From: Phycisphaerae bacterium
GTDB taxonomy: Bacteria; Planctomycetota; Phycisphaerae; UBA1845; Fen-1342
Length of the DNA: 6,095 nt
Reading direction: 5' to 3'
Assembly (NCBI GenBank): GCA_016935035.1
Contig: JAFGRR010000649.1
Span: 1 to 6,095, forward strand
Below, one piece after another: positions 1-6,095 of the stretch. The notes under the pieces were generated by a model. It did no database searches and was not told where the DNA came from. It saw nothing but the letters and a program-made list of their open reading frames with translations. The number at the start of each line of letters is the position of its first letter. Position 1 is the stretch's first letter. The position numbers were made by a program, and so were the translations under genes.

Positions 1-59
1 ATCTTCTCATCATAGTGTCCGGGGGGCCGGCGGCTCAAATGTCGTGGTTTGTCGGGTGG

Positions 60-75
60 AAATCCGGCCGGATTT
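60..75. other. Perfect 16-bp palindrome over the permease stop codon
   Basis: The bases AAATCCGGCCGGATTT read identically on both strands and include the first two bases of the minus-strand TAA stop (76-74). As RNA this could fold into a 6-bp stem with a GGCC tetraloop. No T-tract follows on the minus strand (the next bases are CCACCC), so it does not look like a standard intrinsic terminator. It could be a protein-binding dyad, a transcript-end stabiliser, or chance in GC-rich DNA. The remaining bases 1-59 contain only GC-rich dyads such as GCCGGCGGC, and I see no gene there. Confidence 0.4.
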
Positions 76-1900
76 ACATCGGCCAGAAGCGCGGAATCAG
101 CCAGGTAGCCAAGACAAGGGTAACGATGTTCAACGGTAGGCCGACGCGTACGAAGTCCCGGAAGCGATAGCCTCCCGGGCCGTAGACCATCATGTTGGTC
201 TGATATCCGATGGGCGTGGCGAAGCTGGCGGAGGCGGCGATGGCGACGGCGACGGCAAATGGCCGCGGGTCGACACCCAGGTCGGTCGCCGCCGCGATGC
301 CGAATGGAAACATCAGGACGGCGGCGGCATTGTTGGTGATGGTCTCGGTGCACAAGGCGGTCATGAGGTAGATGGCGGCCAGGGTCGCAACCGGGGCCCA
401 GGCCCCCCACTCGCGTGTGATGCCGACCAGGCTGGATGCCAGCGCCGAGGCCACGCCGGAGTTCACCAGGGCATGCCCGAGTCCGAATGCCGCCGCGATG
501 GTAAGCAGCACGTTCCAGGGAATGGCGCGGCGGGCGTCGGAGGCGGAGATGCAACGTGTGCCGATCATTAGCCCGCCCACCAGGAAGGCCGCCATGACCG
601 TGGGAACCTGCCAAAAGGACTTGAATGCCATCAGGGTCACCAGCATGCCGAGCAGCGCGAGCGCGATGACGGTGCGGCTATGGCGGACGGGGCGGGCTTC
701 CTCGAGGCTGCTGACGAGGAAGAAGCTGGGGCTGTTACGGTGGGCGCTGGCGAAGTGGGGGCCCGTTTGCAGCAGGAGCGTGTCGCCGGGCCGCAGCACT
801 ATATCGCCAACGCGCCCGGTCAGGCGTGTTCCGCCGCGGTGGACAGCGATGACGGCGGCGTTGTAGCGGGCGCGGAAGTTGGCGTCGCGGATCGTCTGTT
901 CGAGCAGTGGCGACGTTCCGGATACTACAGCTTCGCAGTAGCGGCGGCTGAAGCCGGGGAGCGCCTGGTCGGGTTCGTCGCTGGTGACGGCGACGAATCC
1001 GCGGATGCGTTCCAGATCAACGATAGTGTCCACCTCGCCGGTGAACGTCAGCAAGTCGCGTTCGAGCAGCACCTCGTCGGGCTCGACGGGAGCGATGACG
1101 CGGCCGTCGCGGACGATTTCGATCAGGAAGAGTCCGGGCAGGCGTCGCAAGCCGGCGGCCTCGACCTTGCGGCCGATGAGTGGGCATCCGGGCTCGATGC
1201 GCATGTTGGCGAGGTAGTGGCGGGCGGATTCGTCCAGGCTGCGCATGATATCGCGGCGGTTGGGCAGCAGGCGCTGGCCGACGAACCAGAGGTAGGCCAC
1301 CCCGACAATGACCATCGGAACGCCGATCTTGCCGAGCTCGAACAGGGAGAACTCGCGGAGGGAGGCTTTGAGTTCGTCGGTCTGGGCGAGTTGGGCGGCG
1401 TCGATCATCAGGCCGTTGACGAGCAGATTCGTGCTGGTGCCGATCAGTGTGCACATGCCGCCGAGGATGGACAGATACGAGAGCGGCATCAGGAGGCGCG
1501 ACGGTGAGATGCGGTTCTTGCGGCACCAGTCGCCGACGACGTTGACGAGCATGGCGACGACGGCGGTGTTGTTGAGAAAGGCGGACAGGCCGGCGACCTG
1601 CGGCGCGAGCACGAGCAGTGCGTGGCGCTCGGAATGGACCTTGCCGAGCATCAGGCGGCCGAGGCGGTCGAGGGCGCCGGTTTCGCGCAAGGCGGCGGAA
1701 ACGACGAACAGGGCCCCGACTGTCAGCATGCCCTGGTTTGAGAATCCCGAGAACATCTCATCGGGGGTGATAATGCCGGCCAGTGCCACCAGCAACGCCG
1801 CCCCGATCAGCATGACGTCGGTGGGCAGGCCGCGCATCAGGCCGACGAATGTGATGGCCATGACGGCGATGGTATACCAGGCTTTCCAGTTCAGACCCAC
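74..1900 (-). CDS. SLC13/DASS-family permease with two RCK_C domains
   Basis: This is an inner-membrane ion-coupled anion transporter of the SLC13 (DASS) family, the SAC1-like branch with internal TrkA-C domains. Relatives move sulfate or dicarboxylates with sodium or protons; the substrate here cannot be read from the sequence. With the GTG start at 1900 it has 608 residues. An N-terminal membrane half (about 9-210) holds AFLNNTAVVAMLVN (108-120) and the hairpin around LIGTSTNLLVNGL (152-164). Two soluble RCK_C domains follow at about 229-301 and 319-397. A C-terminal membrane half (about 409-605) has ETITNNAAAVLMFPF (519-533) and ATPIGYQTNMMVYGPGG (561-577). The paired NNT and TNNA motifs are the inverted-repeat signatures of the family. 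Start choice: a GGGAG site lies 9 bases upstream of the GTG, and family members usually begin just before the first helix. An ATG at 2002, with AGGGA 8 bases upstream, and an ATG at 2038 are in frame and would add 34 or 46 Arg/Pro-rich residues. It is divergent from its neighbours and probably monocistronic within this window. Confidence 0.9.
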   Translation of the reverse strand: MGLNWKAWYTIAVMAITFVGLMRGLPTDVMLIGAALLVALAGIITPDEMFSGFSNQGMLTVGALFVVSAALRETGALDRLGRLMLGKVHSERHALLVLAPQVAGLSAFLNNTAVVAMLVNVVGDWCRKNRISPSRLLMPLSYLSILGGMCTLIGTSTNLLVNGLMIDAAQLAQTDELKASLREFSLFELGKIGVPMVIVGVAYLWFVGQRLLPNRRDIMRSLDESARHYLANMRIEPGCPLIGRKVEAAGLRRLPGLFLIEIVRDGRVIAPVEPDEVLLERDLLTFTGEVDTIVDLERIRGFVAVTSDEPDQALPGFSRRYCEAVVSGTSPLLEQTIRDANFRARYNAAVIAVHRGGTRLTGRVGDIVLRPGDTLLLQTGPHFASAHRNSPSFFLVSSLEEARPVRHSRTVIALALLGMLVTLMAFKSFWQVPTVMAAFLVGGLMIGTRCISASDARRAIPWNVLLTIAAAFGLGHALVNSGVASALASSLVGITREWGAWAPVATLAAIYLMTALCTETITNNAAAVLMFPFGIAAATDLGVDPRPFAVAVAIAASASFATPIGYQTNMMVYGPGGYRFRDFVRVGLPLNIVTLVLATWLIPRFWPM

Positions 1901-2126
1901 TGAATTTGGCTCCCGGATGTCGCGAAATGACCAGCTTACTCGACCGGGGGCCGTGCCCGCCAGCAAGCGGCCCGGCGTGGGCCGCAAGTAGACGAAGATC
2001 ATCCGGTGCGTCCCTGGGCCAGTTTCCCGGTGTGGCACGTGTCGTTACCCTGTCATATGCAAGCTGCCCCGTACGACGGAGTGAGCGTGCGGCCGGCTGG
2101 CGTTCAACACTGGCGAGGATGAGCTC
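1901..2126. other. Divergent spacer between permease and methyltransferase
   Basis: The two flanking genes are transcribed away from each other, so promoters for both must lie in or near this stretch. If the permease starts at 2002 or 2038, the spacer shrinks to 124 or 88 bp. I see no convincing -35/-10 pair on either strand. CATATG at 2053-2058 is the only AT-rich core and has no good partner hexamer. GAGG at 2115-2118 is the likely ribosome site for the methyltransferase, 8 bases before its ATG. Confidence 0.35.
1910..1914 (-). promoter_or_regulatory. Shine-Dalgarno candidate for the permease GTG start
   Basis: On the minus strand GGGAG lies 9 bases before the GTG at 1900-1898. It supports the short form, whose protein begins directly before the first membrane helix. 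A competing AGGGA precedes the in-frame ATG at 2002, so the choice is not settled. Confidence 0.4.
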
Positions 2127-2798
2127 ATGGAGCAAAGCGCCACAGCCACGCGTGCGAAGGCGCGGGCGCGTGAGCAGTTTGAGAAGTGGGCGCTGTCGTA
2201 CGACCGCTCATACCTGAACGAGTTGGTGTTCTTTCCCTGTGTGCGGGCGTGCCAGGAGGAGATCCTGCGCTGGCAGATGCCGCGCGGCGAGCAGCCGTTT
2301 AGCGTGCTCGACATCGGCTGTGGCACCGGCACGCTGTTGTCGCTGCTGTCGCGCGATTCGCGGGCGGAACGGCTGGTCGGGCTGGATTATTCGGAGGCAA
2401 TGGCGAGCCGGGCTGGCGCGAAGTTCGCGCAGCTCGATGTAGCTGATTGGATGCTGGCGTTGCAGGGTGACGCCGAGCATCTGCCGTTTGCGGACGCGTC
2501 GTTTGACGTGGTCACCTGCTGCAACTCGTTTCACCACTATCCGCACCAGGCGGAAGCGCTGCGCGGGATTCGGCGCGTGCTGCGGCCGGGTGGGATGCTG
2601 CTATTGCTGGACGGCTTTCGCGATAACGTCATTGGCTGGTTTGTCTTCGACGTGTGCGTGGCCGTGGCCGAGCGGCACGTGCACCACGCCAAGTGGTCGG
2701 AAATTCGGGGCTGGATCGAGGCGGCGGGTTTCGGTGAGTTGCGTCAGCGCAAGATGAACGTTCTGGCGCCGGTGCTTGTCAATGTCGCGCGCTGCTGA
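2127..2798 (+). CDS. Class I SAM-dependent methyltransferase (Methyltransf_11 type)
   Basis: This is a soluble, cytoplasmic 223-residue enzyme predicted to transfer a methyl group from S-adenosylmethionine to an unidentified small molecule. The Rossmann-fold landmarks appear in order. Motif I, VLDIGCGTGTLL, at 60-71 binds SAM. The acidic end of strand 2 is GLDYSE (85-90), where Asp87 would contact the ribose hydroxyls. GDAEHLPF (114-121) and FDVVTCCNSFHHYPH (126-140) form motifs II and post-II, and RVLRPGGMLLLLDGF (150-164) is motif III. The N-terminal segment with FEKWALSYDRSYLNE (18-32) resembles the substrate cap of UbiE/COQ5-like enzymes, but the overall match does not justify calling quinone synthesis. 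The length is ordinary for a stand-alone domain. The ATG is preceded by GAGG at an 8-base spacing. The next gene, mrdA, starts 81 bases downstream past a terminator-like hairpin, so co-transcription is uncertain. The family call is firm; the substrate is unknown. Confidence 0.88.
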   Translation: MEQSATATRAKARAREQFEKWALSYDRSYLNELVFFPCVRACQEEILRWQMPRGEQPFSVLDIGCGTGTLLSLLSRDSRAERLVGLDYSEAMASRAGAKFAQLDVADWMLALQGDAEHLPFADASFDVVTCCNSFHHYPHQAEALRGIRRVLRPGGMLLLLDGFRDNVIGWFVFDVCVAVAERHVHHAKWSEIRGWIEAAGFGELRQRKMNVLAPVLVNVARC

Positions 2799-2834
2799 GC
2801 AACCGCACCGGACGTATTCGGTTATAAGGTGACG

Positions 2835-2862
2835 GGCGCGCCGGAGGGGGATGGCGCCTTTT
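2835..2862 (+). terminator. Weak terminator-like hairpin between methyltransferase and mrdA
   Basis: GGCGC (2835-2839) can pair with GCGCC (2854-2858), and TTTT (2859-2862) follows directly. An alternative register pairs GCGCC (2838-2842) with GGCGC (2853-2857) around a 10-base G-rich loop. The stem is only 5 bp of G-C pairs and the T-run is short, so termination would be partial at best. It lies 17 bases before the mrdA start codon, so it could also act as a leader hairpin near the mrdA ribosome site. Confidence 0.3.
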
Positions 2863-2868
2863 GATCGC

Positions 2869-2873
2869 AAGGA
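2869..2873 (+). promoter_or_regulatory. Shine-Dalgarno site fixing the mrdA GTG start
   Basis: AAGGA lies 6 bases before the GTG at 2880. An in-frame TGA at 2862-2864 rules out any earlier start, so GTG at 2880 is the first possible initiator. It is followed directly by a basic stretch and the single membrane helix expected at the N-terminus of this protein. Confidence 0.7.
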
Positions 2874-2879
2874 TGCGAC

Positions 2880-5033
2880 GTGTTCCGCAAGCGGCTGCAA
2901 TGGTTCGTGGCCTTACTTACGCTGGTGGCGCTGGTGGTGGTGGCGCGGCTGGTTGATGTACAGGTGCTGCAAGCCGCCGAGTACGAGGCTCTGGCCGCCC
3001 GTATTCTGACGCAGGCGCCGCGCTATCTGCCGGCGCCGCGCGGGGACATTCTTGATCGGTTCGGCCGCCCGCTGGTGAGTGACGAGGCGTCCGCCAACAT
3101 CAGCATGCATTACGCCGTTCTGACGTTTTCCGACCGCTACCGCTATCTGAGCGCGGTGGCGCGCGAGATGCGCAAGCGTGGCACCTATCCGGATACGATG
3201 AGCACGCGGGAGATTGTCGAGGAATTGCAGAAAGACGTGGTGCTCACGTGGCGGCGGCTGGAGGACTTGACGGGCACGCCCGTGACGGAGTTCGTGGCGC
3301 GCGCGGAGGAGATTCGATCCCGCATCGAGCGTATTCGCCAGGGCGTCGAGGCCCGCACCGGTACCAAGCAGTCGATCGTCGAGGAATACGCGTTTCACCC
3401 GATCATCGAGAATGCCGACCGTGAACTGGTGCTGGCGGTGCGGATGGAACTCGAACAGTACCCGTGGGTGCGCGTCGAACCGGCCACGCAGCGCGTGGCG
3501 CACGACGTGGACGCGCTCGCACATCTGGTCGGCCGCCAGGGACAGGCCTCCGCCGAACGCATCGCCGACGATTCGTTTGCCGATGACGAGTTGCGGCGGC
3601 TGCGACCGGGGGACGTTTGCGGTATCACCGGGGTGGAGCGTGTGGGAGAGGCGGTTCTGCGTGGCGTGCGTGGACGCGTGGTCGAGGACTTTGACCGTGT
3701 GGTGCTGGACCGCGTCGAGCCGGTCCATGGCCAGGATGTCTACCTGACGATTGACGTCGACTTACAGCGCGAGGCGCTGCGCAGGTTGGGAGAGGCTATC
3801 GAGGCAAGCGTCAGCCCGTCGGGCGGGAGCGTTGTCATTCTGGACGTGGCGACGCGCGAGGTACTGGCGCTGGTCAGCTATCCCACGTATCACTACGACA
3901 CGTTCAGCGAGAACTATGAGTCACTGCGCCAGGACACACGGCGTCTGCCGACACGCTTTCGGGCGGTGGCGACGGCCTATCCTCCTGGGTCAACGTGCAA
4001 GGCGATCACGGTGGTCGGCGGGCTGGCGGACCACAAGATTGCCCCTGGCGACCACATCACGTGCGACGGCTACCTGCTGCCGGACAAGCGCGACCGTTTC
4101 CGCTGCTGGATCATGAATCAGTACGGCCTGACGCATGGACCGCAGAATGCTGAGCTGGCCGTGAAGAACTCGTGCAACATTTACTTCTTCAAGCTGGGCG
4201 GGCGGCTGGGCCCGGAGGGACTGTGCAAGTGGTTCGGTGAGTTCGGATTCGGGCGGTCGGCGGGCACGGGACTGATCGAGGAGAGCCGCGGAGTGGTGCC
4301 GACGGATACGTGGCTGGCACGCTATCGGCCGGACATGCCGCTGCCGCAGCCGTCGGATGCGTGGAACTGGGCGATCGGGCAGGGCGAAGTTTCGGCCACG
4401 CCGCTACAAGTGGCGAACGTCGCCGCCACGGTGGCGTCGGGGCGCTGGGAGCCGGTGCGGCTGGCGAGCGGCGCTGATGGGCGCTGGCTTGGTGATGTGG
4501 ACGAGCCGCCGATCGGGATTGACGAGGCGGCGTTGCGTGTGCTACGGCGTGGCATGTGGCGGGTGGTTAATGACATGACGCCGGGGGATCGCGGCACGGG
4601 GTACAAGGCGGCGCTTGACAGCGGCGAGTGGGAACTGTGCGGCAAGACCGGTTCAGCACAGGCTCAGCCGCACGTCGTTAACTGCAAGTACGTGATGGAG
4701 TGGGCGGACGGGCGGCGTGAGACTGTTGTTGCGACGACGCGTGAGGACGCGCTGGCTATGTTCGACGAACCGAAGCCGGAGATCGTCGGCTGGCGGTCGA
4801 ACGAGCGGTACCCGGAGATCTTGCCCGATGGCCGGCTGCCAGCGCACGCGTGGTTCATGGGTTATACGCAAAAGAAAGGGACGGCGCTGGGGGCGCGGCC
4901 GACCGGGCGCAGCTATGCGATTGGCGTACTGGTGGAGTTTGGCGGTAGCGGCGGCAGCGTGGCGGCGCCGCTGGCGAAGGAGATCATGGAGTGGATGCTG
5001 GCGCGGGATGACGGAGCGGGAATGCAGGATTGA
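2880..5033 (+). CDS. mrdA: Penicillin-binding protein 2, elongation transpeptidase
   Basis: This class B PBP crosslinks peptidoglycan stem peptides during lateral wall growth and works with RodA as partner and activator. The 717-residue protein has a basic cytoplasmic tip, one membrane helix (about 8-24), and then a periplasmic pedestal opening with APRGDILDRFGRPL (52-65). The pedestal includes a charged helical stretch at about 105-160. The transpeptidase domain spans about 310-710. Active-site motifs are the SxxK nucleophile in YPPGSTCKAI (Ser371, Lys374), SxN as SCN (431-433), and KTG in CGKTGSAQ (589-591). WAIGQGEVSATPLQ (497-510) is also a family signature. It is longer than E. coli PBP2 (633 residues). 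Part of the excess lies between KTGSAQ and HAWFMGY (656-662), about 30 residues more than in E. coli. Motif-adjacent cysteines are at 373, 432 and 587. The last residues (GMQD) are encoded by a heptamer-like repeat. rodA follows on the same strand after 150 bp, the classical mrdA-rodA order. PBP2 is favoured over FtsI because of the RodA neighbour. Confidence 0.95.
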   Translation: MFRKRLQWFVALLTLVALVVVARLVDVQVLQAAEYEALAARILTQAPRYLPAPRGDILDRFGRPLVSDEASANISMHYAVLTFSDRYRYLSAVAREMRKRGTYPDTMSTREIVEELQKDVVLTWRRLEDLTGTPVTEFVARAEEIRSRIERIRQGVEARTGTKQSIVEEYAFHPIIENADRELVLAVRMELEQYPWVRVEPATQRVAHDVDALAHLVGRQGQASAERIADDSFADDELRRLRPGDVCGITGVERVGEAVLRGVRGRVVEDFDRVVLDRVEPVHGQDVYLTIDVDLQREALRRLGEAIEASVSPSGGSVVILDVATREVLALVSYPTYHYDTFSENYESLRQDTRRLPTRFRAVATAYPPGSTCKAITVVGGLADHKIAPGDHITCDGYLLPDKRDRFRCWIMNQYGLTHGPQNAELAVKNSCNIYFFKLGGRLGPEGLCKWFGEFGFGRSAGTGLIEESRGVVPTDTWLARYRPDMPLPQPSDAWNWAIGQGEVSATPLQVANVAATVASGRWEPVRLASGADGRWLGDVDEPPIGIDEAALRVLRRGMWRVVNDMTPGDRGTGYKAALDSGEWELCGKTGSAQAQPHVVNCKYVMEWADGRRETVVATTREDALAMFDEPKPEIVGWRSNERYPEILPDGRLPAHAWFMGYTQKKGTALGARPTGRSYAIGVLVEFGGSGGSVAAPLAKEIMEWMLARDDGAGMQD

Positions 5034-5040
5034 GAATGCA
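5020..5040. repeat. Degenerate heptamer repeat across the mrdA stop codon
   Basis: The heptamer GAATGCA occurs at 5020-5026 and again at 5034-5040, with the related GGATTGA between them (4 of 7 positions identical). The mrdA TGA stop is the last three bases of the middle unit. The 7-base phasing matches the period of the cleaner array 44 bases downstream, although the unit differs. With only two exact copies, chance is possible. Confidence 0.4.
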
Positions 5041-5083
5041 GCGAGAGGAGGCGGCAGCCGAGATTGACACGGCAACGCTTCTT

Positions 5084-5122
5084 CTGACGGCTGACGGCTG
5101 ACGGCTGACGGCTGACGGCTGA
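5084..5122. repeat. Tandem heptamer array, CTGACGG x5 plus partial unit
   Basis: Five exact copies of CTGACGG run from 5084 to 5118, followed by the four-base partial unit CTGA. The array lies entirely in the 150-bp spacer between mrdA and rodA. Seven is not a multiple of three, so a coding origin is unlikely. Short heptamer arrays of this kind are scattered through intergenic DNA of several environmental phyla, and copy number usually varies by slippage. There is no dyad symmetry within the unit and no CRISPR-like spacing. The rest of the spacer has an isolated TTGACA at 5064-5069 without a -10 partner and a weak 5-bp dyad (GCCCG at 5133, CGGGC at 5150). Confidence 0.9.
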
Positions 5123-5169
5123 ACGACAATATGCCCGTTCGCTTCCGCTCGGGCGCTGATCGCGCTATT

Positions 5170-5175
5170 GGAGAG
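5170..5175 (+). promoter_or_regulatory. Shine-Dalgarno site fixing the rodA TTG start
   Basis: GGAGAG lies 8 bases before TTG at 5184. An in-frame TGA at 5157-5159 closes the frame upstream, and no other ATG, GTG or TTG in this frame lies between that stop and 5184. The strong site compensates for the uncommon start codon. Confidence 0.7.
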
Positions 5176-5183
5176 TTGGTAAT

Positions 5184-6095
5184 TTGGCGGAGTATCGTCC
5201 TTACAACCTGACGCGGCTTGGATGGGGCGTTGCGCTGCCGGTGCTGTTTCTCACGACGGTGGGGCTTTTCGCGATCCATGCGACTGACCGCACGATCGCG
5301 GCGCAGGGCGAGTCGATCGGTATGGCTCCGGACATGCAGACGGAGATGGGGTGGGGGGAACACGTGGTGGAGACCGTCGGGCCGCGCACGCTGCGGCAGG
5401 GGCTGTATTTCGCCGGCGGCCTGGCATTGCTGCTGGCCACGTTGTGGCCGAGTTACCAGAAGATCGGGCGCTACAGCTTCGCGATTTACGGCGTCGTGGT
5501 CTTTCTGCTGCTGCTACTGGTGATTGATCGCTATGGTGTTGATCTGCCGATGATCCCGGTTCGGCGCAACACGCGGCGGTGGATCGACTTCGCGGGGCTA
5601 TTCTCGATCCAGCCGTCGGAGTTCATGAAACCGGCGCTGATTCTGGCGCTGGCGCGATATCTGCGATATCGCGATTCGTATCGGCGGCTACTGGGGTTGA
5701 TCGCGCCGTTTCTGCTGACGATGGTGCCGATGGTGCTGATCCTGAAGCAGCCGGACCTGGGCACACTGCTGATGTTGCTGCCGGTGTTGTTCGCGATGTT
5801 GTTTGTGGCCGGGGCGCGGCTGCGGCATCTGCTCTTGGTGATTGTTGTCGGGGCGGCGACGATGCCGCTGTTCTACTACTTCGGGATGCACGACTATCAG
5901 CGGCAGCGCATCCAGGTGGTCTTCAAGCAGGGGACCGACGACGAGCGCTGGCACATGAACCAGGGCTATCAACTGCGACAGTCGAAGATCGCGCTGGGTA
6001 CGGGCGGGGTCTGGGGTGAGGGCTTCGGCCACGGGATGTTCGTCGAGCACGCTCTGCTGCCGGAAGAGCAGAACGACTTCATCTTCGCCATCATC
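5184..6095 (+). CDS. rodA: RodA, SEDS peptidoglycan glycosyltransferase (3' truncated by window)
   Basis: RodA is a polytopic inner-membrane enzyme of the SEDS family (with FtsW and SpoVE). It polymerises lipid II into glycan strands for cell elongation, in complex with PBP2 encoded just upstream. The visible 304 residues begin MAEYRPYNLT from a TTG and run off the right edge with no stop, so the last membrane helices are missing. Family signatures are RRWIDFAGLFSIQPSEFMKP (131-150), KQPDLGT (188-194), MHDYQRQR (235-242, very like E. coli RodA), QSKIALGTGG (266-275) and LPEEQNDFIFAII (292-304). Asp298 in the PExxxDF motif corresponds to the catalytically essential aspartate of RodA (Asp262 in E. 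coli). The first helix is about 14-32 and the second about 73-90. The extracytoplasmic loop between them, about 40 residues, is clearly longer than in E. coli RodA and explains the offset of the catalytic Asp. MHDYQRQR and the mrdA neighbour favour RodA over FtsW. Confidence 0.95.
   Translation, partial: MAEYRPYNLTRLGWGVALPVLFLTTVGLFAIHATDRTIAAQGESIGMAPDMQTEMGWGEHVVETVGPRTLRQGLYFAGGLALLLATLWPSYQKIGRYSFAIYGVVVFLLLLLVIDRYGVDLPMIPVRRNTRRWIDFAGLFSIQPSEFMKPALILALARYLRYRDSYRRLLGLIAPFLLTMVPMVLILKQPDLGTLLMLLPVLFAMLFVAGARLRHLLLVIVVGAATMPLFYYFGMHDYQRQRIQVVFKQGTDDERWHMNQGYQLRQSKIALGTGGVWGEGFGHGMFVEHALLPEEQNDFIFAII

Noticed and set aside
680..1507. Long open frame antisense to the permease (275 codons), and a further one at 372-866
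   Set aside because: Both are mirror frames of a well-supported gene in GC-rich DNA; the translations are Ala/Gly/Asp- or Arg/Ser-rich with no recognisable motif.
2033..2048. TGGCAC resembling a sigma-54 -24 element upstream of the methyltransferase
   Set aside because: The -12 GC is absent at the required spacing (TA is found instead), so the element is incomplete.
2801..2823. AACCG/CGGTT dyad just after the methyltransferase stop
   Set aside because: Five base pairs with a 13-base loop and no following T-tract; likely chance.
2851..3009. Small out-of-frame ORF with ATG right after GGAGGGGG, overlapping the mrdA start
   Set aside because: The G-rich site is only about 3 bases from the ATG, and the 52-residue product has an implausible tryptophan cluster caused by frame-shifted reading of the membrane helix codons.
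2913..3728. Open frame on the minus strand within mrdA (271 codons)
   Set aside because: The translation is rich in His, Arg and Gln with no domain, and the plus-strand PBP2 reading is certain here.
5064..5133. Possible rodA promoter: perfect TTGACA at 5064-5069, and CTGACG with CAATAT further down
   Set aside because: No acceptable -10 lies 16-18 bases after TTGACA, which would fall inside the heptamer array, and CAATAT matches the consensus at only three positions.
5133..5154. Dyad GCCCG/CGGGC in the mrdA-rodA spacer
   Set aside because: A five-base stem with a 12-base loop and no T-run is too weak to call a terminator in GC-rich DNA.
5654..5672. Repeated GCGATATC including the 10-bp palindrome GCGATATCGC
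   Set aside because: It lies inside rodA and is explained by codons for the Arg-Tyr-Leu-Arg-Tyr-Arg stretch; it is not the HIP1 octamer GCGATCGC.

Overview
The window is a GC-rich bacterial chromosomal segment. It carries one complete gene on the minus strand, two complete genes on the plus strand, and a fourth plus-strand gene cut by the right edge. Two features suggest the source: intergenic heptamer-type tandem repeats and a peptidoglycan elongation pair whose proteins have extra segments. This would fit an environmental lineage such as Planctomycetota or a similar GC-rich phylum. That assignment is an inference from style only, because no rRNA or other marker gene is present.

Layout. Positions 1-73 are non-coding as far as I can see and end in a perfect 16-bp palindrome over the stop codon of the first gene. 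Positions 74-1900 (minus) encode an SLC13/DASS-family membrane permease with two central RCK_C (TrkA-C) domains. Possible upstream starts lie at 2002 and 2038. A divergent spacer follows, with no convincing promoter. Positions 2127-2798 (plus) encode a small class I SAM-dependent methyltransferase of unknown substrate. An 81-bp gap with a terminator-like hairpin separates it from mrdA. Positions 2880-5033 (plus, GTG start) encode penicillin-binding protein 2, the elongation-specific transpeptidase, with all three active-site motifs. A 150-bp spacer holds five exact copies of the 7-mer CTGACGG. A second, degenerate heptamer stretch overlaps the mrdA stop codon. Positions 5184-6095 (plus, TTG start) encode the first 304 residues of RodA, the SEDS peptidoglycan glycosyltransferase, open at the right edge.

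How the genes work together. MrdA and RodA are the transpeptidase and glycosyltransferase halves of the core elongasome. RodA polymerises lipid II into glycan strands and PBP2 crosslinks them and activates RodA. Their order and strand suggest co-transcription. mreBCD, often found just upstream, is not immediately upstream here; the methyltransferase occupies that place. Neither the permease nor the methyltransferase has an evident functional link to wall synthesis.

I found no convincing evidence of a wholly new system. The points most worth a second look are the repeat-filled mrdA-rodA spacer, the enlarged loops in PBP2 and RodA, and the palindrome at the permease stop codon.
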